64,000 nucleotides of DNA, taken from Chamaea fasciata. Lineage: Eukaryota > Chordata > Aves > Passeriformes > Sylviidae. The stretch spans positions 124,001-188,000 of the forward strand of contig JARCOQ010000064.1 in the NCBI GenBank assembly GCA_029207755.1, read 5' to 3'. Positions 1-15,000 of the stretch are shown here, piece by piece. The translations under genes and the position numbers were made by a program. The notes under the pieces were generated by a model, which had not been told where the DNA came from, did not search any database, and was given only the letters and a program-made list of their open reading frames with translations. The stretch's first letter is position 1. Each line of letters opens with the position of its first letter.

Positions 1-3000
1 AGTGAGTTAGGGATTTGGCAAAGGTGAATTGTTGAAGTTGAAAATAATTTTGGGGTGTAACAGATCAACCCCTGCATAACACAGATAAAAATACTTGCAA
101 GAACCTTTCCCTTTTTCATTTATCATTATGCACACTGCTTCACTGGAAAAGGCCTCACAGGATGTGTTTGGAGAGGAGCATGCTTTTCCATTAAACAACA
201 AGGAATATTTTACTTTTGAAAGAAAGAGACAAAAACATGCCATTTTTTTTAAAGGCATGTTTTTAGTTATCAGATTAACAACATTTCTGGAGGGGTATTC
301 AAGCAAGTGTTAAGTGTAAAACATACAAATAAATGTACTCTTACTTTCAGCAATCCTTTAAGAACTAGAGACTTATCTTAAAGCAGGATCCCTTTCCTTC
401 TGGGTGGATCACCTTTAGGTATTCCTCCAAACAAGCTGCAGCTGTCCCATATGACACTGGCAGGGGCAGCTCTGGGCCGTGGTGCTTCCCCAGGAGTTTT
501 TGGCGTCTGACTCTTGCTTAGGTAATTTAGTAATTGTGCTGCCACCTTCGGGATCCCCAAAAGGTCTGTCTCCCACGTGCCTGCATGTTGCAAGACTATA
601 TTTCTTTCCCATATGTTCCTCTTTTCTGTGCATGATTGGTCTTTGTACAGATAAAGGAGGGGTTTTAGCACTTGTTAATGAATTAACTAAATGGTGGATG
701 TAGTGATGTAATCTATACAAAATGATTCTGTTAGATACTTTGGAGACTTCTGTTTTGCTTGTGTGATCTTTACTATTTGAGGGAAACTTTCAAACTCCTG
801 ATGGGCCTTGAGTGATTTTTACTTCTTGGACAGACCGTGCTTCTCTTGTCTTTCTACTTGTTGTCCCCTTAATTTTAGCCCCTAGAGGGCTAAACTTTCC
901 AGTTTCATTAAATAAATCATAAATATTTCAGTTTCTAAATAATATAGATGTTCATTGTATATTTTTATATAATTTAATTTTGTCCCCTACAGGGTTAAAA
1001 TTTGGAGGGTGAGTGCTACTCTTCAGGAAAACCTGGTGATGGAACAAATGAGGTGCAGCTGGCATCAATCAAGGTTGCAGTTAGACAGAGTGGAAACACT
1101 GCAGTTGGACCAAGTGCCTTCATCAGAGCAGCAAGTTCCAGATCTCCTTCACTGTGGCACCTTCAGGCTTGGTGGAAGGAGAACCTGACACAGTGAGTGT
1201 AAAGCAACGACACCTGAGCTTGCAGACTCTGTGGCTGAGTAAAATCTGGTCTAAGTTCTGTTGTTTTACAGAAGAAAAATGTTGTAGCTGATCTGTCAAA
1301 CATGGTAGACTCAAAGTGAGGGCCTGGAAGTGACTCTGTAAGAAGAAATGGCTTATAAAAGAGGGTAAAAAAGTGTGAGCTGGCTGCTGAAGATTGATAG
1401 CAGAGATTTTTTTTTTGTCTTGGTTGTCGCACTAGTGATTCCACGTGGTATGTTTGGATGCTTTTCAGTTTAGATTGCTATACAAGTATGAAGTTTGTCT
1501 TGCCCTCTCTTTGTTGGGCAGCTTTATGGCCATGATACTCAGTAAATGATGAGCTTTCTTTAGGTTGATTTATACTGTTGGCTGGGGATTATTTGTGGGT
1601 TTTTTTTCTGCTTGAGGTCTCAACCATTAACAAACAAACGTGTGCTGGACTTCAGCTTTGTGCATAAACCTCCAAAGTGGAAAAAGGCCTTTGATATTTC
1701 CTGCATTTCTGTTATAAAGTAGCTATAAGTGGTACAGTTTTGGGGGTGGGTGACTCACTTCTTGAGGATTTTATTTTTAGAAGTTGGATTTGACTTGGTT
1801 GATATTCCTTTCAGCATCTAGATTTTCTATTTGGGCATGTATTTTCCACGTTGACTTTAATGATCATAGTGTCAAAAAGTCAATATGCTGTTGTAGAAGT
1901 GAGAAGTTTGCCTGAGTGCTTGATTCCAGGGAGGAGAAATAGAAGAAAATAAGTAAATACTGTTGCAGTTTGTCTATTTAAAAGCTCTATTTAATATATT
2001 TTTTACCGTGTTGCTTGCTGAGTTTAATCACAGTCCAAATAGATTTCAAAGCTTCTCTCCAGTTTTAGGAAGCTTGGAGATGGCAATTTCAAGATTATCT
2101 CATCTTGTTGGCGTGGTTTCTTTCTAGGAAGGCTAAATGGTACATCAGAATCTGCTTTGTTTTTCCAGAAGCATCAGTACTTCATGGTATTGTGGAAAAG
2201 TTCAAGTCATTACCGTGCCAGCCCGTCACAGTTAATTTTTTGGCAAAATGAATCCATAACAAGAAATGGTTTCAATCGATTTCTTCTGCAGATTCTGCAG
2301 TAGCTGTGCAGATCTGTTGATTAGCTCAGCCTGTTGGAAGAGTGGGGTCTGCCCCATTTGTTGTCCTTGGGGACAGTCATGGCTGGGTTATTTCTGTGGG
2401 CCTGTCAGCTCACAAGGAAATGCCCTTCAGCTCTTACCCTGACTTAGATCAGCATGAGGAACATCATGACATAATAGTTATTTTTTAAAAATGTTTTTAA
2501 TGTATTTGTCAACTTGTACTGCTGCTGCATAAATTCGTTAAGAGTCTTTATGGAATGCTGAGCACGGTTGTGGTCAGTGAGTTTTGCAGATGTGGACTGG
2601 TGGAATTGCAGTTTGCCCTGCAGTGTGTTTTAGTCTCCTTTGGGAGTGTTTCCCCACCCCTCACCTGGCTGTAAGATGTATAAGTGCCTAAGTGAGCAGT
2701 TATTTACCTGTGGCAAGTCTGTTGAACCTAAACTCAGGAAATTGTACACCTGGCCCTATTTACCTTGATCTTATTCCATAAAATCTTCATGCTGATAATC
2801 TGTGCAGCTCAGAGGCACTGAAAGATGATCTGCAAACAGAGGGAATACTTGCTCTGAACTCTATGGAGGCCCTCAGGAGTCATTCTGATTGATGTCTAGG
2901 GATTTCACAAGGATTTGACCTGCTTGATCTTGAGCTTGTAATTAATTGTCAGAGCTGCTATCAGCTTTAGAAATGGGTTTCTACTAACTGGCCCAAAATA

Positions 3001-6000
3001 GCGATGTTGGGCTTTGAAACTGTTGCCGTTTATGTGTGAAATCAATTGCACCAAGAGCATGTTGTTTTCATGAGTAACAAAAAGGATCCTGTTCTGTAAT
3101 GTCATCCCATTTGTTAGAAAATGTAAGCACCTCTCATTTCAGAAGGCTTTTTTTTTTTTGTACACGGCAAGGATGCATTAAATTTAGTCACGTGCAGAAA
3201 GAAATCTGCAACTGGATACTCACTGTAAAGGCACTAGATATGTGTGATTTCTCTGTATTTTAACACTTATTTGAATACAATAGATGAAGCTGGTCACATG
3301 ATGAAAGGGCTCTTTGGCTATTGAAAGTCCTCTTGCCCTCTCATCTCTCCTACTGTCAGTGTATGCCTGCTAGTTAATAATAGCTTGACACTGGTATAGT
3401 TTCAAGCTATTTTTTCCCCATTTCCCTCTTGGTTGCAATAAAAAGAACAGGTTCTATTAGGGGAGCCTTTCTTCCTGCAAGTAAATGGGTGTTTAGTGAA
3501 GAGAAAATGCATGGCAGTGGTGGAAACTTAGCAGAGCTTCCTGCTCCTGCTGCACTGCTCATCATGCCATTTATCCATGGGGAAGGAGGGCAGTGTCTCT
3601 CTTTAGGATATCATGGCCGGACTCGGGGAGATTTACCTGGTGGTCCCACCCCAGAATGGTCCATAGGAAGCCTGGCAGGCTGCCAATTTCTTGCCTAGAC
3701 CGAGGAATCTAAGGGACTAAAACCAGGAGAATATGTTCTGTCTGTGTTACATGATAGACATGAGCAATGTGTTATCACAAAGATGTGACAGGGACCTCGT
3801 TAGGCCCAGCAGATGTTTTAGTCCTGGCTCTCACACTCTGAATGTGAGAGCTGGAAACATGCTGGAAGTGTAGTGCACATCCTCAGAGGACGGAAGGTAA
3901 TTTGACAGCTCACTTCAACCCTCTTCAATAATGTTGACTCTTCTGGCATCTGTTTGTTGAGAATGTGGCTTCTCATGTGGAAAACCGAGACTTCTTGCAG
4001 TAAAAATAAGGATTTCTTTTCCTGATTTGGTTTTCTTTTTTTTCTGGCTTAGGTTAGAAGAGAGAAATATTTGAATGTAGCATTGATGTGTTTAATTTCT
4101 AAGCTTTATTTGGGGACTTTGAAAAGGTGAAAATATGTAAGCCGTATTGAGGGAAGAAAGTGTTCTTGTTTGATGCATTAAACTGTTTTCTTTCTGAGAA
4201 TCTGTGTTTTTAGAGATCCCAGGCAGTACTTTTTCCTTTAGCAGTGCCAGAGTCCTGCTGTCTGTCTCAAGAGAAGCCAAAAAAGGTCAGGTAAGAACTG
4301 TTTAGGTAAGATAGGTGGCATTTCTGTCAGTTCTCACTAGCTGGTGAAGCAGATGAGGAGCTGCACAAAACTGAAAACAAACAAGTAATGTTGCTCTGTC
4401 CCTGTCCCCCAAGTCCAAAAAATCCTCTCAATGCCCTTAAGCGGCCGTCTTTGTGAAGGGAATCTTTTCTCTTGAGTGGAAGTTTAGAAAGTGTTTTGTT
4501 GTACTGGTTATGTTAATTCAGGCGATCTTTGTTTCACAAGACAGGAATTGAGAGGGCTGTCCTGCTCTGCATAATTACCTGTCACAGCAAAGAGAATATA
4601 TTAAGATGGGAAACTGAGATTGGTGTAAAATTCTGTCTTACCTGCAAGGTATATCAGCAGTGTGTTTGATAGAGCTTGATTGTATCCAAGATTCCAGGGG
4701 GCTCCTGGTGTCAGGTGAGAATCCTTCTTTACGGAAAGCACTTGGTCTTTTCCTGTTGATATTGGTGAGCCAAAAATACTATTTTTTGCTGCTTCTTGTA
4801 GCAAACCAAGTGTGAAATGTGAGATGTAACAGTGCTGCCTAAGGCTCTCTGGCAGCCTCATGCATTAGCCTGCTTTTAATATTGGTTGGTAAGATGACAG
4901 CACTTTGCTGCCGGTCTGTGAGGTATCCATGTAAGGTGGGTTATCTTTGCTCAGGTGCCTGGAGACTTGTTCTTACAAGAGATACAAACAATGCATTCGA
5001 GAATTTGGCACATCTGGGACATTTTATCTTGCTCTTGGAGAAAAAGGTCAAATGCTCCACAGCCTGTTTCTCTTAAATAGCAGAAAATCCCAGCCTGGAT
5101 TGAAGATTTGACCCCCATTAAAATACATCGCTTCATGTCTAACCTAGCTATGGGGTTTTAGCTGTGTACATAAATACATAACTGCAGATGAATATTGAAG
5201 TACTCCTAGTGTAAATAGAAATACGCAGATGCACATGCTAGGCATACTCATGCATGCCTACAGCTGCAGAGAAAATGTACAGCAGGCAAAGGACTTTCTG
5301 ATACAATGAAATGAATGTCTTTATTAAGATCTTAGTTCCTCATTAAAAATGCTGAGAAGTAGAACTTGTATGAAAGACTGAAGCTGGGATTTCAAATTAA
5401 TGTGTATGATAGTCAATATGAACTCAATTCTGAAACGTAAGAGTGTCTGTGGAGATCTGTTGAACTGTGTTCATATATATCACTGTTTTTTCTTGTCCCA
5501 AGTTTTTTTTTTTTTAAATTTGGGTTTGCCATTGCAGTTTTAGGAAGGTTAATATTTAGTGCAATTCAGAAGTCCTAAAGAAAACAATTGTTTTAATACA
5601 AGACATTTCTCCCATTGTTTTAAGAGGAAAAAATGATCTCGTGTCAATGGTATGGACTCTTATCCTCCTGCTTAAGTATTCAATTCTTTTGATTCAGCAT
5701 CACGTGTATATGAAATTGGTCTCTTAAGTGATAGGTATTTTTGGAAGGTTTGCTCAATTGTGCTTTCAGATTTTTCATTCACCTTCTGGTGGCTTGGCTG
5801 GGTCTGCATACACAAGTGCATGAACTGAACTATCATTAGCAAGTTCAGTTTTTCCTCTTGTAGTCTTTGTGGCCTCTAAGTTTTTCTTGTCTGCTGTCTT
5901 TGCAAACCAGTTTTTCTGCAGGGTCACTTTAAATCACCCGGTGTGACAAATGTGTGCATGAGGGAATGTGTCTTGCTGGTTGTGGCCATCAAAATAGGTT

Positions 6001-9000
6001 TCACATGGTAGAAATTTGATAGTGTATTTACAGTTCTCAAATCTTGCTTTTGCCGGTGTCCTTGAGTTCAGTTTTTTAACAGTCTCAATGAGTTACTGAC
6101 TAGCTGGCATTGGAAAAATTTGACTTTATCCTCAGGGGCCACTGTAGGCTTTGTTCTGATAAATACTTGTCCAAACATCCCCATTATTTTTTCTTCAAGA
6201 CAGAAAATGTGACACAGGGTGCTGTGCCTGTTATCTCCCACCTAGACTTGTTTGGTTGGTGTTTTTTTTTTTTTCCTTTGAGAGAAACTTCAACCTTTTT
6301 ATTCATTGACCTGGTGAATAGTTTATCAATGTATTAAGGTCCTTTTATTAGTGTGGATTTTTTTTAAAGTTTAAAATAAAAATCAGGGAAATATTCTAAT
6401 TGTATGATTTCTATGGTTGGTTCTACTCCAGAAGAAAGCTTAATTGTTGAAATATTTCTGAGTTCCTGTGTTCTGATTTTTTGAGTAGTCAGTACTAAGT
6501 CTTGAGCAGAAGCTTGCAGAAGAGCTGCAGGATTGAAGGAGAGCAGAAGTGACACAAAGTAAAGCTCTCTTGGGAAGTCTTATGGAGGTTAAGCAAGTGC
6601 AGCAGGATTTGAGCAATGCTGCTTAGTCCACTTGTTCATGTGTGGATGCCAGGGTGGAGGAGACTGGAATTGGGAGCCAAGATCGCTTAGAGGTGTGTCT
6701 GTGAGGGAAGCCAACTGCAATCTGCTGGTTTCTGGTGACTTTAGAGGTACCTGTCCAGTGTTAGTCTTGTCTCGTACTGGAGTAAACTATTGATCACTTG
6801 GCCAAAAATGTTGCTGCTTTAAAGAACTTCCCCAAACTTTAGGGAATAGTGGGACTGTCATTAAGAAAGAGATGTAATTCCAAGCACTTTTTCTTGGTTT
6901 TAAATGCTGACTTCATGGGGTTTTTTCCCTAAGAGTAGGAGAGCTTCATGTAAGTCTTGAAACTGCTGGTGGTTGATAGGCTTTTATTTATTTAATCAGG
7001 GCAGTGCATGTTACAGAACTGACAGCAAAGGGATCAGGACTAGAAATATTTTTTACTAGACATCAACATGCTGCTGTGCTGTTGGGAGAAAATGGAGATT
7101 GCTTTGCCAGCACCATCTGGGAGCCTCTGCTTGGCTGTATGGTAGGCAGACCTTTTGTGAATCAGAGAATTGCCTTTGGAATAAAGCCTCTTGGTGGCAG
7201 GTTTTTTTAATCTGCTGCACTGACAGAACTGCTCCATCTTGTCCTCTTAATGCAAGCGTGTGTGCCAAATCTGCCTGAAGGGATCTGTATCCAGGAGAGA
7301 AGGGAATGGTGGTGCCTCTGAAAGGTGCTTGCCTTCTTTTGCGAGACAAAATAAACTTTTGGTGGCTTTGTGGGGCTGCAGCCGGCACTCTTGGGTTATA
7401 TATTCTTCTTATATAAATGTAGTACACACTTTAAATTTATTGTTAGAGGAAAGAATAGAAATGTTGGCTAAAACTTGCAGAGGCAAACATCATATGCTGT
7501 GTGTATAATTGTCATTCAGCCCAAAAGATGTGTTGAAAATGTGCACTTTTTTTGTGTGGCGGGCAAAAAAAAACCCCCAACCAAACATTTGTTAATCTTT
7601 GTGCTTTATGGGAACAGGTTACTCAGTTGTCCTTAATAGTTGTGATGGAATGACCAAGCAGATTGTGGGTGAAGATACTTTTGGGTTGAGGTGGTTACAC
7701 AATTAAATGAATAAAAGGTGATAGTTCTGCATTGCCAATACGTCAAAAACTTAGAGCTTTGGTAGCAGAATTTTAATTAAATCCATAAGACAGTCTCGGC
7801 TGAATTAACAAAGCCAAAATTATGCATCACCACTACTTCTGTCCATGTAAGTATTATAATAAATGTAAAAAGAAAGTCATCACTATCATTCAGAATGCTA
7901 GGAATAGAAATTTGACAATAACCTGGCTGGCGTAAGCATTTATAGTTCTAAAAGAGTGGAAATAAATTTAAATCCTCTTCCAGGTTTAATGACCAGGCAA
8001 ATATAGGGTAAAGTAAAACTTTGAAAGTTGTTATAAGTTGAGTTTTGTTGCGTCTTTTTAGTTCTTGAATATCTTTCAAAGAAAGTCAAATCTCAGAGCT
8101 CTGAGACCACCTGTAGCTACAAAGCCTTGAATCCTGTTTGCTGACTCCCAAATTCAAATCTCAAATTTGTGTGGACTGCCTGGAGCCACGAATGACACAG
8201 TGAGAGCATTCAGGCTCAAATACTGTCTGCTTTTCTCTAGCTCTAGGGGCAGATTAGGCAGCACTTCAAGTCCTGTTTCTGGTTTCAGTCCTTCCACTCT
8301 TCTAAAATTCACTCTCCATCCAAGTTGGCCACTTTGTTAATGACTCTATTGGAGTTCAGGCTGTCTTGTGGCAGTGAATGGTAGTATCTTCAGAGCACGA
8401 GCAATAAGGTTTTTTCTTCATCTTTTAAGTGTTTCAGAAAACATGTTGATTGAAATAAGCTCGTTGCCATCAGTGAGACAAAAGAGAGAATGGTGTGCTT
8501 GCAAAAGAAAGCAGTGCTCAAATTTTGTACTGTTCAGTAGGTGTTTTCTGCAATTCCCTTCTTCCAAGTGGCCAAGGATCAGAAGAGAGGTCCTGACCTT
8601 GTGCAGTTTTGCAATTCATAGATGTCCAGCGTGATTTAGGATTTTGGAATTAAATGGCTTGAGTTTGCTAAGTTGTAATTGAGCTGTTGGATTTCATTCA
8701 CGAAACATAGTCTGGTCAAACAACTGACCCATATTTTGGTTGGTTATTTGATGTCCTGAAAAATAACCTGCCTTGTGAAATGCAAAATTGAGGTCAAGCC
8801 TTTCACGCGCCTCATTCAAAGGAGCTTTTTGCTCAAAATCACTTGAATTGAGCCATGTCTTGGTACTGTGGGGAGTTTGTCTAGAGCTAAGGATTATGGT
8901 TTATTGTCTTTGAAATCTATTTTTCTGTTAAATTCTCAATGAATATTCTCATCTGAAAGTAGATGTAGTGGTGGTATTTACTGTAAATTTCTACTTCTTT

Positions 9001-12000
9001 CTCAAAAGGTCTGTCTGAACTTCTCTATCTGGTATTGACAAAGTTTGCCTTTTTGTCTGAAAAGATCCTTCATAGCATTTGATTAGGTATTGTCCCTGCC
9101 CCATCCCAATATAAGCTTGCAAAAAAAGGAGGTCAGAGAGAGCTCTTAGGGATGTGTTTCTCCTCCCTTGTAGTACTACCGTGAGAACAGTTTTTCATGT
9201 TTTGCTTCATTGCAGGGAGGTACTCTTTTGGGTAGGTTGTACAATGTGTAAAACCTTTCACTTCCAGGTATAATAACTATGGTAAGGAAAGAGCAGTGAA
9301 AGGCAGCCCTGTTCAGTTCATGTCCTGGTCAGCACTGACAGTTGTGCTTCATGCAGATTCTCACTGAGCTGATGGGCTTTGGTACCAAAGCACTGGGTCT
9401 CTCATCCTTAAACTATTGATGGTGTGACTGAACTGCTCCCTGCTCTGGCTGTGCAGTTTGCTTTCTTGACAAATATCCCCTGCTCAGGAAAATGGGTACT
9501 TCTGAGGGAGCTGCTGCTGACAAAATAACTTCAGTTGCTTATCCTTTTGAAGAAAGGTTTCTTGAGAACCTCAAGGAAACAGTCTGTTTAACTTTTATCT
9601 CTTTGCAGACAGTCATGTTTAGTGGAGAGAAGTATTTCAGCCAGATGCCCAAGTGGTAGTAGTAGTTTAGGCTGTAAATTCATAAAAGTCACACCAAACC
9701 ATGTGCTCTGTGTTGGTAACATCAATACCCTTGCTGGTTTCTAAAAAGTATTTGTATTTCTGGATAAAGAAAGAGCTTCTATGAAAGTTGACTCAGCTGC
9801 TTTAGAAATCTTGTTTTGCTTCCTTTGGATTCACTGTGTGTTTTAGAAGCTCTCAGGAAGGGACATGGTACAATCTGGTCACACTCGTAAATAATTTGCA
9901 AATATACTTCAGGTACAGAAGCTGGAGAATCATTTCCCTCTTTGGAGAGTGCATCTGATTTTGTATCAGGAGGTGGAAATAATCTGATGAGTGTGTTACT
10001 TGTGTGAAAAGGAAGTGTGCTGCCCTGTAGTGGAAAGATTGCTGTTCAAACATCTGAAGAGCAGCCTTTCAAATGTTTGGAAAGTAAGATAAAGCAATTT
10101 TACAGAGATTTATGCACCTTGAGAAAAATTAGATGTTTAAAAAGCACCATTAATATTCTATTACCTAGTAATCAGCAGTCATGAGGTAGAAAACCAATTT
10201 GTGATGCATTTTGTGGTCACAATTTTTGCAAATGAGCCTTCAGTAGCAAAGCTAGATATAAACCATTTCTGTCAGTGTCTTGGAATTGGGATTTGTGAAG
10301 TTTTATCTGTGGTGGGTTTTGTTACTGTTTTCTTACTTCCTCTGGCAACTTTTGTAAATTTGTGATACTCTAAAAGAAAGCACAGTTATCCCTATGTTTT
10401 CAAATGGACCAAGAGGCTTTTTGTTCATCTTTGAAAGGCTCACAGTAAAATGAATTTGATTGAATCTTTCAGGGGTTTTTTTGTATGCACAATTCAGCAA
10501 AAAAAAGTCTTGGTAATGAATTGCTATTTCTGATCCACAGGCTGTTTTTCTCCAGTCAGACAGTGGTTCAATACCTGCTTTAGATGTTTACAGATCAGTA
10601 TATTAATGACACTCAACTGTGCATTTATTCTCACTGGAGCAGTGCCCATTCCTACAGAAATGCCAAGGAGAAACACCCAGCATAGAGCAAGCAAGACCAA
10701 ATGTCAGTGGTCAGAAAGGGGGGAACGCTTGAGAAACTGCTTAAAGCTTTCTCTCCGGTCCCTTAAAGTGTGGGAGTGCCTTCCTGTCCTTTCCCAAATT
10801 CCTTGGTGTTTCAGGCATTATTGAAATCACTGATTTGGGTTTTGTGGTGAGTGATGGATTTAAACCTCCTGCAAACTAAACCTAAATGTCAGTCTGGGAT
10901 AATGCAGAGAACAAAGCAAGTGAATTGTGGGGACAGCCTCAAATTGCTGATGTCCGCCAACAGAACTAGTCAGAGGGAAAATGTTAATTACTTAAAAAAT
11001 TTAGTAATTCTAAAAGCATAAAGGAGAAGCTGTTTTCAGAAAGGATTAAGCCGGTCTTTGAGATAGGACAATTACTAGGATGCTCAACAAAACCAGCATT
11101 TGAAAGAATTGTTTGACGTAGCAATGGCACTTAGGGTAGAATGCAGTTTTCTCTCATTCTGACAGTATACTGGATGTAGGAGGAACAGTGAAATTAAATG
11201 TGGAAAAATTTAAGTTAGTCACCTTAGCAAAGACAGTTTTCTGCACCCAAACAGAGGAATTTGTAATTCTGCATGGAATCCATGAGGGACTTTGCTCCCA
11301 GTACTTCCCCTTCTTAAAATAGGCGCAGATATCAGGTAATATGGGCGTTTTAAACACTGGCTGGGTAAATCAACCCACCCTAAACAGAGCAGCTCCTGTG
11401 CATCAGCTGCCTCATGGGAAGGGTCCCTGAGCAGCCACTGGCCTTTGTTCCTCACAGTTTGTGCTGTGGAGCTGCTGATGTGCAGATACACTTGTCTGGT
11501 TTTCTGTGAAATTCTTGCAGATGTGGATCCTAGTGAGTTTGGATTACAAAAATAACTCGTTCCTTAAGCCATGTTGCAACTGATTTTAAACCTAACTGCT
11601 ACCCTACATTGACATGTTTGTAAGGCAGCTGTATAGAGTACACTGAACAAGCAGAAAGGACATCCAACTCCAGAATTGCCATTGTTATGCCCAATGGCAT
11701 CCATGTTCACGTGCATCAACATAGTGTACAGCAGGTAATTTTCCATCTTGCTTTCCTATGGTCTGTAAAAATATTACAGTTTCTGGTTGGGACTGAGACA
11801 TTTGAAAGCATCCACGTGGTTAGTGGAAATGAACGGCAGCTTTAATGATTAAGCCACTCGGATACTTGCTGGCTGGCACACTTACTAACATTTTATAACC
11901 AGTTTTAGTCCACTCCTCTTTATGGGAGTTGGGAGGGAGAGTAAAATTCAGGTGTATATTTTTTAAGGAGAAATAACTGATCAATAGGGCAGTTCAGTCA

Positions 12001-15000
12001 GGAACTTGAGAGAATTGCTCACCTACAGTTAAATTAGTTCAATGTGATGCGTAAAGCTTCATATGCAATGAATGTCTTCTACCAACACCAAACCAGGAGT
12101 GTTTCAGCTGGAGTATGAAACAGCTCAGTTACAATTATGTGCTGGTAAATTAGTGTCTCATCTTCAAAAACAGAGCTTTTGTTATTTATTTATTGGTAAT
12201 ACTTGGATGCTGTGTCATCCTGAAGTTGCGACACAGTTTGGAAATCGATCCTTAGTGGACCTAGAGGTAGAACAGACTGCATGAGTTGTAGGACATGGCT
12301 GTGATTGAACTGAAGGGGGAGCAGTTTTTAGTGTAGCCTAATGACACCTGCAGTTGTTGGGTTTGGTGAAAATACACAGGTATAAATAAGCCCTTTTCTT
12401 AAGTAACTGCAAATTGCATAAATCTATATCTCCGAGTCTGCTGTATTATCCTACCACTAGTGATTTAAGGCTTGAAATAACAAGTATTTGTGAAATGGAT
12501 TTAGAAAAGTTGCCTTATCACCGAATTTATATTTTTTTCTCAAAGCCTTTGACCTTTGGCATTGATATTTTATCACAGGGGAAGGTGTTTCCAGTAGGCA
12601 GTGCTGGTGTGGCTGTGCATGCGGGTGTGTGCACACAGCCTGGTGGTGACCCTTGTTTGTTTTGCAGGTGTCCTGTTAGCTTGGCTATTTCCTTCTCCTT
12701 CAGCTGTAGGACAGAATTTTCTCGTTGGCTTGTTCCCTCCTTAAACTGTCTTTCTCCCTCCTCTGAGGTGCTGCTGTGCTGCAGTCTCCTTGTGAGGTTT
12801 AACAGGCTGCAATTAGCCCAGACACAGAAGTCGGGGTTGTCTGGGGCAGCATGATTCCAGTGATGAAAAGGCGTAATAATAATTCCCCCTCAGTCCACTT
12901 GCACTTGGGGCTGTTTGATCCTGCGACTCAATCAGGAGTGGACAACATAGCTGTATTTTCCTGCTCACTTTGCCTGATTAGTGACTGATCTGATTTCCCC
13001 CAGGTTTGTAATTAATTTTCCCGCAGAAGTATGCTTAGGTTTATGGCTTAAATAATAAGTGATGGTGACTTGTGCTACTGTCTACATGTCTTAATCCTTT
13101 TCCACGTCTAGATGGACTAAACAAATGCATAGTTGTTGCATCTGCCCTGCTGTAATGATTACTGTGGTGAAGACTTTTTTTTTTAATTTTTATAAGCTGC
13201 TGTTTTATTTTGCAAGAAGTTATTGAATTACACCTCCAGAAGTCTACTAAAGTAAGAGGTTTATGGCTTTTATTGTCCTTCTGTTCTATGAACAGTTAAT
13301 GGACAAGTAGGTAGAAAGTACTGAAAATTTGGGTTCTACTGTAAAAATGGCATCAAACCCAGTCTTTCCTGCATACAATTATTGAGGTGTATAGTCCTAT
13401 GTAAAAAAATCCCAAGCATTAAAACCTGAAGCAAAATCCCCCAAGTCACAAGTAGATATTGAAGATAGAAGTGAAGGCAATTAATATTTGGGAGAGGCAG
13501 TGAATGCAGCACGATGAGCGTGACAAAATGTCCTGGGAGTTGGGTGCGTGTAAGAGCCAAATCTGTGCTATTGATTTATACTGTGAGTTTTCTGGGTGAA
13601 CTTGGAAAGAAAGGCAGTATTGTTGTTGGGAAATGTAAATTGCTGTATTTCATCTCTCTCTAAGGGAAAACTTGTCTCTTCAGGAATTTCCCATCCAGTA
13701 TTTACAGCTGATTCTATCACTTCTGACTAAAGTTACTTTTCCAATTGTCTTCTTAGTCAATCTTTTTTAAAAGGTTGACTTTTTGCTAGAGTAGTTCAAG
13801 ATGAAATGCTGTTTTGTGTGGTCAAAGATAGTTATGCTTGTTCTAGAAATTGTTTCATTTCCAAGGAAAACTTGTTGTAGGAGAATTTGAGTGAAATGAC
13901 TATTTAAAGCTACTTGTCACAAGAGGAATTAGCTAGAGATTAACCTGTTGGAGCAGGACTTTTTTTTCTCTCAACTTCCATTTAGACTTCAATTTTATTA
14001 TCCCTTGTTTTGGCATGAGTTTGTTTTCTTGTGTGCTTGCAGTTAATAGTGACATCTGACTTCTCTCAAGACGCTTAACCTGCTGTGTTAGAAGGAAAGA
14101 GAAATCTCTCCTGTTTCCATCAATATTGTATGGCTGATGAAGAAAAAGCAGTGGATATGCTCTATTAGGGGGATGTATTTTTGTTATGCTGTTTCTCTGT
14201 TGGACTCATGTCTGTGTTGCAGTGTAGTTGTGAAAGAGATATATATTTATCCTTAAAATAAATAACTTTTAATATGCTGAAGTAAAAGTGAATTCTCATG
14301 CTAGGTCGTATCTATTTATCAGGGATAATTTGGTTGGTAGAAATGCTGAACACTGATTATGTGGCTCCTCTAACTGCCAGTGGGTTTCTGTACCTTGTCC
14401 TATAAAGAAGGTAAAGCTGAGGATGCCCTGGTATATTTGAAGTGCTACTGAAACTTAACAGGCTTCAGTCACAGCTTTTAGGAGTTGAAGGGAGGTACTT
14501 CTTTCCTAAAATGCCCTGTTCCATTTTACAAGTGGCATAAAGCATGAATGAGGCCAGGTCTGATAAAAAACCACCGTACTTAAAACTCTAGCAAGACCAA
14601 GTTCCTTTGCAAGTGAAGTTCTTGGTATGTGGTACCAAGACCTGCATTTACATGCTTAGAAAAAATCCTTTTTTTAAATTTGTTTTTCTGTGTTTAGAAA
14701 CTACCCTTGTTTTGCCACCCTAGTCAACACAGAACGGTGTTTTGTGGGCTAGGTGATTTTGCTGTTAAAATCTCATGTTATTGTTTTAAATGTGTTGTAT
14801 TGAACAAAATAAAGCATCTGGCTTTCAGCAGTAATTTAAATAACAAATAGTTTATATACAAAGAACATTTCTTAAAATGCCTCCCTGAAAGTAGATGTCC
14901 CTAAATATTCAGGGAGACCTTACATCCTTTGTGATTAAGTAGTGCTGAAATTATTTCAAAACCTAAATTTTTGAAATGCTGCTGTAATTAATGATTAATA

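Noticed and set aside
4242..4290. Plus-strand exon with good splice signals
   Set aside because: At only 49 bases, open in more than one frame and without partner exons, it cannot be separated from chance.
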